A stretch of DNA of 7,023 nt, taken from the NCBI GenBank assembly GCA_964619815.1, contig CAZUGK010000180.1, forward strand, positions 1-7,023. Reading direction: 5' to 3'. Positions 1 through 6,325 of this stretch are shown here, piece by piece. Position numbers and translations under genes: made by a program. A model generated the notes under the pieces. The model was not told the DNA's origin. It saw only the letters and a list, made by a program, of their open reading frames with translations, and searched no databases. Within the stretch, counting starts at the first letter, position 1, and every line of letters begins with the position of its first letter. This DNA is from BRH-c25 sp964619815 (GTDB lineage: Bacteria > Bacillota > Clostridia > Lutisporales > Lutisporaceae).

Positions 1-1322
1 AGCCCGAACGCCGGCTCCGTGGTTTTTACACCATCCAGCTCGCCGTCGGCAGTCCCCGGATTCATGGCAAGAAAGTTATCAAACATCAACTCTCCGCTAG
101 CCATTTCAATGCCTTTAATTTTAATTACGTATTCGTTAGGCCTAAGCTGTATATTGTCTCTCAGTCTTATTACCGGAACAATTACTCCCAAGTCCAGTGC
201 ACACTGCCTTCTTATCATTACAACCCTATCCAATAGGTCGCCTCCCTGGCTTGCATCTGCCAGAGGTATTATCCCGTAACCGAATTCCAGCTCAATGGGA
301 TCAACCTGGAGCAGTGTCATAACATTTTCCGGTTTTCTGATTTCTTCAACTTCAATATCCTGTGCCTTTATCTCTTCTTCCTTCTCGGCATCCTTTATGG
401 TTCGCTGCAAGGAAAAGCCCATAAAGGCAAGGAAAATGGAAAGTATTATATTAGGAGTCATCGGCAGCCCGGTAAATGCAAGGATAAACAGTGTTCCGGC
501 AGTAATATACAGTACTTTTGGCTCTGCCAGAAGCTGTTTAATTATATCATTACCAAGATTGGAATCAGAAGCCGCCCTTGTCACAACCATACCTGACGAT
601 ATTGAAATCAGAAGTGCCGGAATCTGGCTGACAAGTCCGTCACCAATAGTCAATATGGTAAATTTTGAAATGGCTTCTCCTGCGGTCAAATTCATCTGCA
701 GCATACCGATTGCAAAACCGCCGGCTATATTTATCACTGTGATTATTATACCTGCTATTGCATCCCCTTTTACAAATTTGCTTGCCCCATCCATGGCTCC
801 GTAGAAGTCAGCTTCACGCTGAATCTTTTTTCGCCTCTCCTTGGCTTCCATTTCATTAATCAAACCGGAGTTCAAATCTGCATCAATAGCCATTTGCTTG
901 CCTGGCATCGCATCCAGGGTGAATCTTGCAGTTACCTCTGATACTCTCTCGGAGCCTTTCGTAATAACCAGGAAGTTTACCAAGACAAGAATCAAAAACA
1001 TTATAAATCCAACTATGGCATTGCTTCCGGTTACAAAGTTACCAAAGGCGTTTACGACTTCTCCCGCATAGCCCTCGCCTAATATCAGCCTTGTAGTTGA
1101 AAAATTCAACGTCAGGCGGAATAGCGTTGTAATGAGGAGCATTGACGGAAATATGGAAAACTGCAGCGGTTCCTTTATATACATTGATAACAGAAATATC
1201 ACAAGTGACAAAGAGATATTTAATGTCAGAAGTATATCCAACAAAAATGTCGGCACCGGTATTACTATAAGCATTATTACAGCTACGATTGCAATAGTTA
1301 TTAAATCACCATATCTGCCCAT
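1..1322 (-). CDS. flhA: Flagellar export gate/motor protein FlhA (5' part; 3' end outside window)
   Basis: FlhA forms the nonameric ring of the export gate and couples proton flow to protein export; its cytoplasmic domain docks chaperone-substrate complexes. The frame is open from the ATG to the window edge: 440 codons out of about 680-700 usual. The N-terminal membrane domain begins MGRYGDLITIAIVAVIML. It contains the FHIPEP signature LFRLTLNFSTTRLILGEGY (67-85) and the cytoplasmic loop block FYGAMDGASKFVKGDAIAG (173-191), where K182 and D187 appear to match Salmonella K203 and D208 by recalled spacing. An acidic linker (about 311-330) precedes the start of the cytosolic domain, with FGYGIIPLAD, IRRQCALDLG and TTEPAFG at the edge. 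The start lies 14 nt after flhB, 8 nt behind AAGGAG. No internal stop or frameshift was seen. Confidence 0.96.
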   Translation of the reverse strand, partial: MGRYGDLITIAIVAVIMLIVIPVPTFLLDILLTLNISLSLVIFLLSMYIKEPLQFSIFPSMLLITTLFRLTLNFSTTRLILGEGYAGEVVNAFGNFVTGSNAIVGFIMFLILVLVNFLVITKGSERVSEVTARFTLDAMPGKQMAIDADLNSGLINEMEAKERRKKIQREADFYGAMDGASKFVKGDAIAGIIITVINIAGGFAIGMLQMNLTAGEAISKFTILTIGDGLVSQIPALLISISSGMVVTRAASDSNLGNDIIKQLLAEPKVLYITAGTLFILAFTGLPMTPNIILSIFLAFMGFSLQRTIKDAEKEEEIKAQDIEVEEIRKPENVMTLLQVDPIELEFGYGIIPLADASQGGDLLDRVVMIRRQCALDLGVIVPVIRLRDNIQLRPNEYVIKIKGIEMASGELMFDNFLAMNPGTADGELDGVKTTEPAFG

Positions 1323-1330
1323 ACATCGGT

Positions 1331-1336
1331 CTCCTT
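1331..1336 (-). promoter_or_regulatory. Ribosome binding site of flhA
   Basis: AAGGAG directly follows the flhB TAG stop and lies 8 nt from the flhA ATG at 1322. Another ATG at 1326 is only 4 nt away, is out of frame and stops after six codons, so the ATG at 1322 is the start. Confidence 0.8.
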
Positions 1337-2440
1337 CTATTTATCTCTCAAGCTGTATACATATGCCAGCACTTCTGCAACAGCCTTGTATAACTCACTG
1401 GGAATCTTCTCACCGATTTCCACGCTTTTATATAAGGCTTGAGCAAGAGGTTTATTTTCAACAATGGGAACTTTATTTTCCCTTGCAGTATCCTTAATCT
1501 TTTGTGCAATAAGGTCCTTACCTTTTGCAAGCACCAAAGGCGCATCGGAAGCACTTGCATCATATTTCACAGCAACTGCAAAGTGAGTAGGATTTGTTAT
1601 TATTACATCTGCATTCGGCACTTCCGCCATCATCCTTCTCAAGGAAAGCTGCCTTTGCTTTTCTCTGATTTTTGATTTTATTTGTGGATTTCCTTCCATC
1701 TGCTTGTATTCATCCCTAATTTCCTGCTTGGACATTCTGATACTTTTTTCATAGTCCCAGATCTGATATGCGTAATCAAAAACCGAAAGTATGAGAAGTA
1801 CTACAGCAGCCCTTATTCCTATGCTAATAATTGTGTTTCCGATGAATACAGCCGAGCTTCCTATATTCATATTAAGAAGCTCAGGAACAACCTCGATATT
1901 GCCTTTTAAATAATCATATACGGCATAACCTATAATCCCTATTTTAAGTATTGATTTAATTAACTCTACAAAGGCTCTTTTTGAGAATAATCTCTTGAAG
2001 CCTTCAATTGGATTCAGCTTGTTCAGATTGGGCATCAGCGGCTTTGCGGTAAAAACAGACCCTACCTGCAGGTAATCCGCAATTATTGCAACCAGTGCAA
2101 TGATACCGAGTATTGGTGCAATAACCTTTACTGTGACAAGCATCACTTCTATGAATATTTTCATTACTGTCTCATTTGTGAATTTTGAATCTATGTCATC
2201 GGGGAAGCTGAGAAAGCTTCTTACCGTTGATACCATATCCTTGAAGATATATCCTGAAAGCAGCTTCATACTCCAAAAGGAAATCAGAAGTATCAGGGAA
2301 GTGGTCAATTCCTTACTTCTTGGAATCTGACCCTTTTTCCGCATCTCGTCACGTCTCTTGGCAGTAGCAGGCTCGGTTTNNNNNNNNNNTTTTTCTCCGA
2401 AAAGCTGCAGGTTTATCTTGAAATCAATAAATGTCTTCAT
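1337..2440 (-). CDS. flhB: Flagellar export protein FlhB (contains a 10-base N gap)
   Basis: FlhB switches export from rod/hook to filament substrates by cleaving itself. The frame spans 367 codons including four affected by Ns. The N-terminus (INLQLFGEK, 9-17) and TEPATAKRRDEMRKKGQI (22-39) are typical. About four membrane segments follow (roughly 47-66, 92-120, 160-176, 197-221), then a basic linker with RMSKQEIRDEYKQMEGNP (234-251) and the cytoplasmic domain. The autocleavage motif NPTH is at 283-286, cleaved after Asn283 in the family; the usual C-terminal blocks YDASASDAPLVLAKG and ENKPLAQALY follow. The ATG overlaps the fliR TGA (ATGA), with TAAGGAG 12 nt away. The frame is continuous across the Ns only if their number is correct modulo 3. 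Nothing else suggests a broken gene. Confidence 0.94.
   Translation of the reverse strand: MKTFIDFKINLQLFGEKXXXXTEPATAKRRDEMRKKGQIPRSKELTTSLILLISFWSMKLLSGYIFKDMVSTVRSFLSFPDDIDSKFTNETVMKIFIEVMLVTVKVIAPILGIIALVAIIADYLQVGSVFTAKPLMPNLNKLNPIEGFKRLFSKRAFVELIKSILKIGIIGYAVYDYLKGNIEVVPELLNMNIGSSAVFIGNTIISIGIRAAVVLLILSVFDYAYQIWDYEKSIRMSKQEIRDEYKQMEGNPQIKSKIREKQRQLSLRRMMAEVPNADVIITNPTHFAVAVKYDASASDAPLVLAKGKDLIAQKIKDTARENKVPIVENKPLAQALYKSVEIGEKIPSELYKAVAEVLAYVYSLRDK
2380..2389. other. Run of 10 undetermined bases (sequence gap)
   Basis: Ten Ns interrupt codons 18-21 of flhB, between GAAAAA and AAACCG on the coding strand. The round number suggests a placeholder from assembly or masking. The true length and bases cannot be read. 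Confidence 0.99.
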
Positions 2441-3222
2441 CCTTTAGCCATACTCCTTATAATTAAGTAGATATAGCCATACATCCTGTCAAAGGTCACA
2501 GTCATAACCTGTATGAATATCGGCATCATTACGAATAGGGTAAGGAGCCCTATGGCAATCTTCATGGGTATTCCTACTACAAATACATTCATCTGCGGAA
2601 CCGTCTTTGACAATATCCCTAAAGCAACCTCCGCCAGCAGAGCCGCCGCCAGAACAGGTATACTGATTCTGAAGCCTATTGCAAATACATCAGAAAATAT
2701 GGTAGTCATATTGTTTACCATGGCTTCCGTGAACTCAAAGCCGTTAATCGGCAAAACGCTGTAGCTTTTGAATAACGCGGAAATTAATATATGATGTCCG
2801 TCTATCGCCAGGAAAAACAAAGTAGTCAATATATATACGAAGTTACCTGTAATAGGAACCTGGGTATTCATTGTCGGATCCAGTACGTTTACCATACCGA
2901 AGCCTATTTGCATGTCAATTATCTGTCCTGCAACATAAAGGGCCGAAAATATCAGAAAACTTACATAACCTATAATAATTCCAACTAAAAACTCCTTGGC
3001 AGCAATAACCGTAAAGCTTAACAGGTTTGTGTACTCCACTTGTACATCTCCAAGCAGCGGAACCAAAATATATGAACAGAAGAAAGCAAGTCCAATTTTT
3101 AGATATGCAGGCAGTTCCCTTCTTCCGAACACCGGTGTCACTACAAACAACGAAGACATTCTGACAAAAACCAATAGCAGTATCAGGAATTTATCGACTA
3201 AAACAACGCTAATGCTATCCAT
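2437..3222 (-). CDS. fliR: Flagellar export gate protein FliR
   Basis: FliR is the single-copy subunit that closes the FliP/FliQ helical channel and contacts FlhB. The 261 residues match the family size. It is almost wholly hydrophobic with around six membrane segments. Conserved features are the R21/TPVFG region (29-33), AGQIIDMQIGFGMVN (98-112), DGHH (141-144), the AEVALGILSKTVPQMNVF block (198-214) and the following VVGIPMK (215-221). The start is the ATG at 3222, 2 nt after the fliQ TAA; an in-frame TAA three codons upstream rules out a longer form. No SD is visible in front of it, only AAGTAA, so translation probably depends on ribosomes finishing fliQ (inference). The TGA stop overlaps the flhB start by 4 nt. 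Confidence 0.95.
   Translation of the reverse strand: MDSISVVLVDKFLILLLVFVRMSSLFVVTPVFGRRELPAYLKIGLAFFCSYILVPLLGDVQVEYTNLLSFTVIAAKEFLVGIIIGYVSFLIFSALYVAGQIIDMQIGFGMVNVLDPTMNTQVPITGNFVYILTTLFFLAIDGHHILISALFKSYSVLPINGFEFTEAMVNNMTTIFSDVFAIGFRISIPVLAAALLAEVALGILSKTVPQMNVFVVGIPMKIAIGLLTLFVMMPIFIQVMTVTFDRMYGYIYLIIRSMAKG
2453..2459 (-). promoter_or_regulatory. Ribosome binding site of flhB
   Basis: TAAGGAG, inside the last codons of fliR, lies 12 nt from the ATG. This is slightly long, but the 4-nt overlap with fliR would also allow coupled reinitiation. Confidence 0.6.
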
Positions 3223-3224
3223 GA

Positions 3225-3494
3225 TTACTTAATATAATTAGGAATGTTCTCAAAAAGTTTAACGGTAAATTCATACATTACGTTCATCATCCAGGGACCG
3301 AAAATAATCAAAGTCAATGCAACAGTTATTATCTTTGGTATGAATGACAAAGTTGTCTCCTGTATCTGCGTGGTTGCCTGTACTATACTCACTAAAAGTC
3401 CAACAATAAGCGATAATCCCAATATTGGTGCCGAAATCATCAAAACTACCTTTATTGCTTCTTGTGCTACATCAATTACTACTCCTTGATTCAT
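3225..3494 (-). CDS. fliQ: Flagellar export gate protein FliQ
   Basis: FliQ is the small two-helix subunit packed around FliP in the export gate. Using the ATG at 3494 gives 89 residues, the usual family length. Two hydrophobic helices (about 14-39 and 54-74) are joined by the signature loop ATTQIQETTLSFIPKI (40-55), which is nearly diagnostic. A GTG at 3503 would add three residues (MFY) but that codon is part of the SD itself, so it was rejected. The gene begins 14 nt after fliP and ends in TAA 2 nt before fliR. Order and motifs leave little room for another assignment; homologous type III secretion subunits (SctS) are excluded by the flagellar neighbours. Confidence 0.96.
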   Translation of the reverse strand: MNQGVVIDVAQEAIKVVLMISAPILGLSLIVGLLVSIVQATTQIQETTLSFIPKIITVALTLIIFGPWMMNVMYEFTVKLFENIPNYIK

Positions 3495-3500
3495 ATAAAA

Positions 3501-3506
3501 CACCTC
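3501..3506 (-). promoter_or_regulatory. Ribosome binding site of fliQ (decides the start)
   Basis: GAGGTG lies 6 nt from the ATG at 3494. Its GTG is the alternative start in the same frame, which therefore cannot be used with this SD. Confidence 0.75.
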
Positions 3507-3508
3507 AA

Positions 3509-4273
3509 CTATTTAAATCCCAAAATAAGAGATTTAACTATTAGATTCCAGCCATCGACCATTACAAAAAGCAGTATTTTGAAGGGCATTGATATCATAA
3601 TTGGCGGAAGCATCATCATACCCATTGACATAAGTACACTGGATACTACCATGTCTATCATTAAAAACGGTATATATAAGAAAAAACCAATCTCAAAGGC
3701 TGTTTTAAGCTCGCTTATAATAAATGCAGGTATAAGCGTAGAGGTTGGTATGTCGCTCTTAGCCAGAGGCTGATTCACCTGCCCAAGCTTTAAGAACAGT
3801 GCCAGATCTTTTTCTCTTGTGTATTTGAACATAAATGTACGTATAGGTGCCTCTGCTTTTTTTATTGCTTCCTCCTGAGTAATCTCCCCATTGGTGTATG
3901 GTTGGAATGCTGTATCGTTTATTTCGGTGATAACAGGTGACATTATAAAGAAGGTTAAAAATAACGCAAGACCTATAAGCACCTGGTTAGGTGGCATCGA
4001 CTGAGTACCTAATGCATTTCTGGTAAAGGACAATACTATTATTATCCTTGTAAAGGAAGTAAGCATTATAAGAAGCGACGGTGCCAGTGACAATATAGTA
4101 AGTATGAACAGTATCTGCATGCTCGTAGCAACATCCTGCGGGTTCTCAGCAGCTTCAATGTTGAGTCCTATTTTGGGTATTGGAAGCGGTTCGCTCCAAA
4201 CATTAAGTGTAACTGCAGAAAGTATTAAAATTATAATTAGTGCTGTTTGTATAATACTCTTTCTCTTAAGCAT
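3509..4273 (-). CDS. fliP: Flagellar export gate protein FliP
   Basis: FliP forms the core ring of the FliP5-FliQ4-FliR1 export channel in the inner membrane. The 254-residue length is typical. An N-terminal signal-peptide-like segment (basic MLKRK, hydrophobic 7-26, possible cleavage near WSEP) is followed by membrane segments at roughly 51-84 and 97-116, a polar periplasmic region (about 118-175) and hydrophobic segments at about 178-252. Two FliP signatures are visible: ALGTQSMPPNQVLIGLALFL (87-106) and FEIGFFLYIPFLMIDMVVSS (193-212), continued by VLMSMGMMMLPP. The start chosen is the ATG at 4273, 10 nt behind AGAGGT and overlapping the fliO stop by 8 nt (ATGCTTAA). A TTG at 4294 would add seven residues but lacks an SD and puts acidic residues before the basic signal. 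Confidence 0.96.
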   Translation of the reverse strand: MLKRKSIIQTALIIILILSAVTLNVWSEPLPIPKIGLNIEAAENPQDVATSMQILFILTILSLAPSLLIMLTSFTRIIIVLSFTRNALGTQSMPPNQVLIGLALFLTFFIMSPVITEINDTAFQPYTNGEITQEEAIKKAEAPIRTFMFKYTREKDLALFLKLGQVNQPLAKSDIPTSTLIPAFIISELKTAFEIGFFLYIPFLMIDMVVSSVLMSMGMMMLPPIMISMPFKILLFVMVDGWNLIVKSLILGFK

Positions 4274-4748
4274 CTGTCTTGTTACCTCTGACAATAGATT
4301 TCAATCTGTTCAGGTTACGCTTTATTGAGTTCACATCTTCATTCTCACCCTGCAGCCTGTCCATATAGTTTTCTATACTCTCTCTATCCATATTGCTGCA
4401 GATATCATTCGTGCTGTTTATTGTCAGCTTTTCTTTATTTACCTCTGTAAGTAGAGTTATTGTCTTTTGCGTGCTTCCGAGAAGCAGGTATTGCTCCCCA
4501 ACCTTAACAAGCAAAAGACTTTTGTCTACTCCCAGATGAACTGTCTCTATTACTTTAAGATTTTTATTGCCTGACGTATTCAAGCCTTTTCTGGCTATAA
4601 ACTTTGTAACATAGTATGCAGCACCCAGTATGACAGCTGACATGAATATAAAGTATAAAATTCCATATATGGTACTGCCTGCATTCATTGCTGCATTTCC
4701 AGCACCTGTTTGTCCCAATGCAACTGTTGCTGAGTAAAACCCCGACAC
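4266..4748 (-). CDS. fliO: Flagellar biosynthesis protein FliO (FliO/FliZ family)
   Basis: FliO is a small bitopic membrane protein that helps assemble or stabilise the FliP ring of the flagellar export gate. This 160-residue product has a short N-terminal part rich in Gly and Ala, one strong membrane segment (about 26-50), a basic stretch, then the conserved FliO core LKVIETVHLGVDKSLLLV (64-81) and YLLLGSTQ (87-94), with a charged C-terminal tail. The start is a GTG sharing its first base with the cheY TAG stop. An in-frame TAA lies only six codons upstream, so there is no longer alternative, and the next ATG (residue 21) has no convincing SD. There is no classical cleavable signal peptide at this start. 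The family is poorly conserved, but the core motif plus position before fliP makes the call firm. Confidence 0.88.
   Translation of the reverse strand: MSGFYSATVALGQTGAGNAAMNAGSTIYGILYFIFMSAVILGAAYYVTKFIARKGLNTSGNKNLKVIETVHLGVDKSLLLVKVGEQYLLLGSTQKTITLLTEVNKEKLTINSTNDICSNMDRESIENYMDRLQGENEDVNSIKRNLNRLKSIVRGNKTDA
4284..4289 (-). promoter_or_regulatory. Ribosome binding site of fliP (decides the start)
   Basis: AGAGGT lies 10 nt from the ATG at 4273. It sits downstream of the competing TTG at 4294, so it can only serve the ATG. Confidence 0.65.
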
Positions 4749-5110
4749 TAGCCAAGCACCTTCTTAACAGCTTCAATGATTCTTTCTGCCTGGAAGGGCT
4801 TAACTATAAAATCCTTTGCACCGGCCTGTATAGCCTCTATTACCATTGCCTGCTGTCCCATGGCAGAACACATGATAACTTTTGCTGCGCCGTTTATTTT
4901 TTTAATTTCCTTAACAGCCTGTATGCCATCAACTTCCGGCATTGTAATATCCATAATAACCAATTCAGGATCAAATTCCTTGTACTTTTCTATAGCTTTT
5001 GCACCATTCTCAGCCTCTCCGCAGATTTCAAAACCATTCTTAGAAAGTACATCCTTAATCATCATTCTCATAAAAGCTGCATCGTCAACAATCAATATAC
5101 CGTTAGCCAT
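4748..5110 (-). CDS. cheY: Chemotaxis response regulator CheY
   Basis: This is a single-domain receiver of 120 residues, the normal size for CheY, with no output domain. Phosphorylated by CheA, it would bind the FliM/FliY switch and change the direction of rotation. All the receiver landmarks are present: acidic pair D9-D10 (ILIVDD), phosphoacceptor D54 (LVIMDITMP), Ser82 at the Thr/Ser switch position, an aromatic Phe101 and the invariant Lys104 followed by Pro105. It lies between fliY, whose product should dephosphorylate it, and fliO, as in Bacillus and Clostridia; this position distinguishes it from other receivers such as Spo0F or a stand-alone regulator. It starts with ATG behind a strong SD and ends in TAG, overlapping the fliO GTG by one base. 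Confidence 0.95.
   Translation of the reverse strand: MANGILIVDDAAFMRMMIKDVLSKNGFEICGEAENGAKAIEKYKEFDPELVIMDITMPEVDGIQAVKEIKKINGAAKVIMCSAMGQQAMVIEAIQAGAKDFIVKPFQAERIIEAVKKVLG
4757..4764 (-). promoter_or_regulatory. Ribosome binding site of fliO supporting a GTG start
   Basis: AGAAGGTG, within the last cheY codons, lies 8 nt from the GTG at 4748. This supports the non-ATG start. Confidence 0.65.
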
Positions 5111-5120
5111 TTGAATTCTT

Positions 5121-5127
5121 CCTCCTC
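5121..5127 (-). promoter_or_regulatory. Strong ribosome binding site of cheY
   Basis: GAGGAGG lies 10 nt before the cheY ATG, inside the 36-nt fliY-cheY gap, the longest gap in the window. It is the closest match to the anti-SD sequence here, which fits a need to make more CheY than the low-copy export proteins (inference). The gap shows no obvious hairpin or promoter. Confidence 0.8.
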
Positions 5128-5146
5128 GTATGTGATAAGTTATGTA

Positions 5147-6325
5147 TTATTGGATTTTACTAAGGCGCTTTGATGCGCTTACTATATCCGTAATTCTAAC
5201 TCCAAAGCTTTCGTCTATTACAACTACTTCACCTTTGGCAATGTATTTTCCATTTACCAGGATATCAACCGGTTCTCCTGCAAGCTTGTCCAATTCAAGT
5301 ATTGTTCCCGGTCCAAACTCCAGAATATCTTTTATGAGTTTTTTCGTGCGTCCTAATTCCACTGTAATTTCCAACGGCACATCCATAATAAGCTCAATAC
5401 TTTCCTTTTCTGCGCTCCATTGGTCATTATCAAAGGTTTGGTACTGAACAGGCTGAACATTCACCACTTTATGCTCTTCCCTTCTTACAGGTTCATTCTC
5501 CTGTGCCTCATTATATTTGTTACTAACTATATTCTGCTTTGGCTGCTGTACTGGCTGACTTTCAGGCTTGCTTGCAGCTTTCTGCTGATGCTGCGGAGCC
5601 TGCTGCTTTTCAATCAATTCAGGTTCCTCCGGAGCTGACATATTATCCAGGAGATTCCCGACAAGATCCTTGGCAAATGCTATCGGTAATAACTGCATAA
5701 TCTCACTGTCGATTACATCCCCTACTTCCATTCTGAAAGCAATCTTGACAACCTTTTCGTCTGGATTAAACAACTGGTCAATCTCGTCAAAGTTCTGAAA
5801 ATGCATCACAAACGCCTGAGGCGGAGATATATCTATCCTTTTATTGAACATAGTTGACAAAGATGTTGAGGATGATCCGATCATCTGGTTCATGGCCTCA
5901 CCTATAGCACTAAGGTGAAGGTCACCTATTGGCTCAGTGCTGTTAACCCCGGTACCGCCCATCATAAGATCCGTAATAATTTTTACATCGTCCTCTTTCA
6001 GAATAAGAAGATTTGAACCCTCCAGTCCTTCCTTATAATGAACCTGTACTGCTACATATGGAGTAGTATACTCTCTTGAAAGCTCCTCCCAGGTAACTAC
6101 GGACACTTTGGGAGTTGTAATACTCACTCTGCTGTTAAGCAGCGTAAATAACGTTGTAGCTGATGTACCCATGCTTATATTGCCTATCTCACCTAATGCA
6201 TCTTTTTCTTCACTTGTAAGCTCACTGCTCTCTTGAGCTGGAGAAGATGAATATTCTTGAGGCGCAGGTGCGCTGTCTCCCCTAAGAAGGGCGTCTATTT
6301 CTTCCTGCGACAGCATTTCACTCAT
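5147..6325 (-). CDS. fliY: Flagellar motor switch phosphatase FliY (FliN-type C-terminus)
   Basis: FliY replaces FliN in the C-ring of Bacillus, Clostridia and Thermotoga and also dephosphorylates CheY-P. The 392-residue product has three parts. The N-terminal peptide MLSQEEIDALL (4-14) resembles the CheY-P-binding motif. A CheC-like domain (about 37-230) has two copies of the D/S-x3-E-x2-N-x22-P active-site signature: D42/E46/N49/P72 and S139/E143/N146/P169. A Gln/Pro-rich linker (about 230-300) leads to a C-terminal SpoA/FliN domain (about 310-385, VPLEITVELGRT, EFGPGTILELD). An ATG nine bases upstream (6334) was rejected because it abuts the AAGGAG; the chosen ATG lies 9 nt from it and gives the 8-nt overlap ATGAGTGA with fliM, suggesting coupled translation. 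Phosphatase activity is inferred from the family. Confidence 0.95.
   Translation of the reverse strand: MSEMLSQEEIDALLRGDSAPAPQEYSSSPAQESSELTSEEKDALGEIGNISMGTSATTLFTLLNSRVSITTPKVSVVTWEELSREYTTPYVAVQVHYKEGLEGSNLLILKEDDVKIITDLMMGGTGVNSTEPIGDLHLSAIGEAMNQMIGSSSTSLSTMFNKRIDISPPQAFVMHFQNFDEIDQLFNPDEKVVKIAFRMEVGDVIDSEIMQLLPIAFAKDLVGNLLDNMSAPEEPELIEKQQAPQHQQKAASKPESQPVQQPKQNIVSNKYNEAQENEPVRREEHKVVNVQPVQYQTFDNDQWSAEKESIELIMDVPLEITVELGRTKKLIKDILEFGPGTILELDKLAGEPVDILVNGKYIAKGEVVVIDESFGVRITDIVSASKRLSKIQ

Noticed and set aside
295..804. 169-codon plus-strand open frame
   Set aside because: It lies antisense to the flhA membrane-domain region, which is an unbroken conserved frame; the product has no recognisable family and no SD of note, so it is a shadow.
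1132..1497. 121-codon plus-strand open frame across the flhA/flhB junction
   Set aside because: It is antisense to two clearly conserved genes, with no family resemblance.
2378..2392. Possible frameshift or pseudogene in flhB at the Ns
   Set aside because: Both sides are intact FlhB sequence in the same frame at the stated gap length, and downstream functional motifs including NPTH are present; this is missing data rather than a lesion.
4274..4294. TTG start for fliP adding seven residues
   Set aside because: No SD precedes it; the ATG at 4273 has AGAGGT at 10 nt and begins a normal basic-hydrophobic signal segment.
2437..4748. Virulence type III secretion (injectisome) locus instead of flagellar
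   Set aside because: FliP, FliQ, FliR, FlhB and FlhA have injectisome homologues, but FliM, FliY, CheY and FliO in the same operon identify it as flagellar.
5111..5146. Possible internal promoter or terminator between fliY and cheY
   Set aside because: The gap has only 36 nt, no GC-rich hairpin with a T-run and no convincing -35/-10 pair; it is explained by the cheY SD.
4688..5173. 161-codon plus-strand open frame
   Set aside because: It is antisense to cheY and the ends of fliO and fliY; composition is rich in Leu, Phe, Ser and Cys, as expected of a shadow frame.
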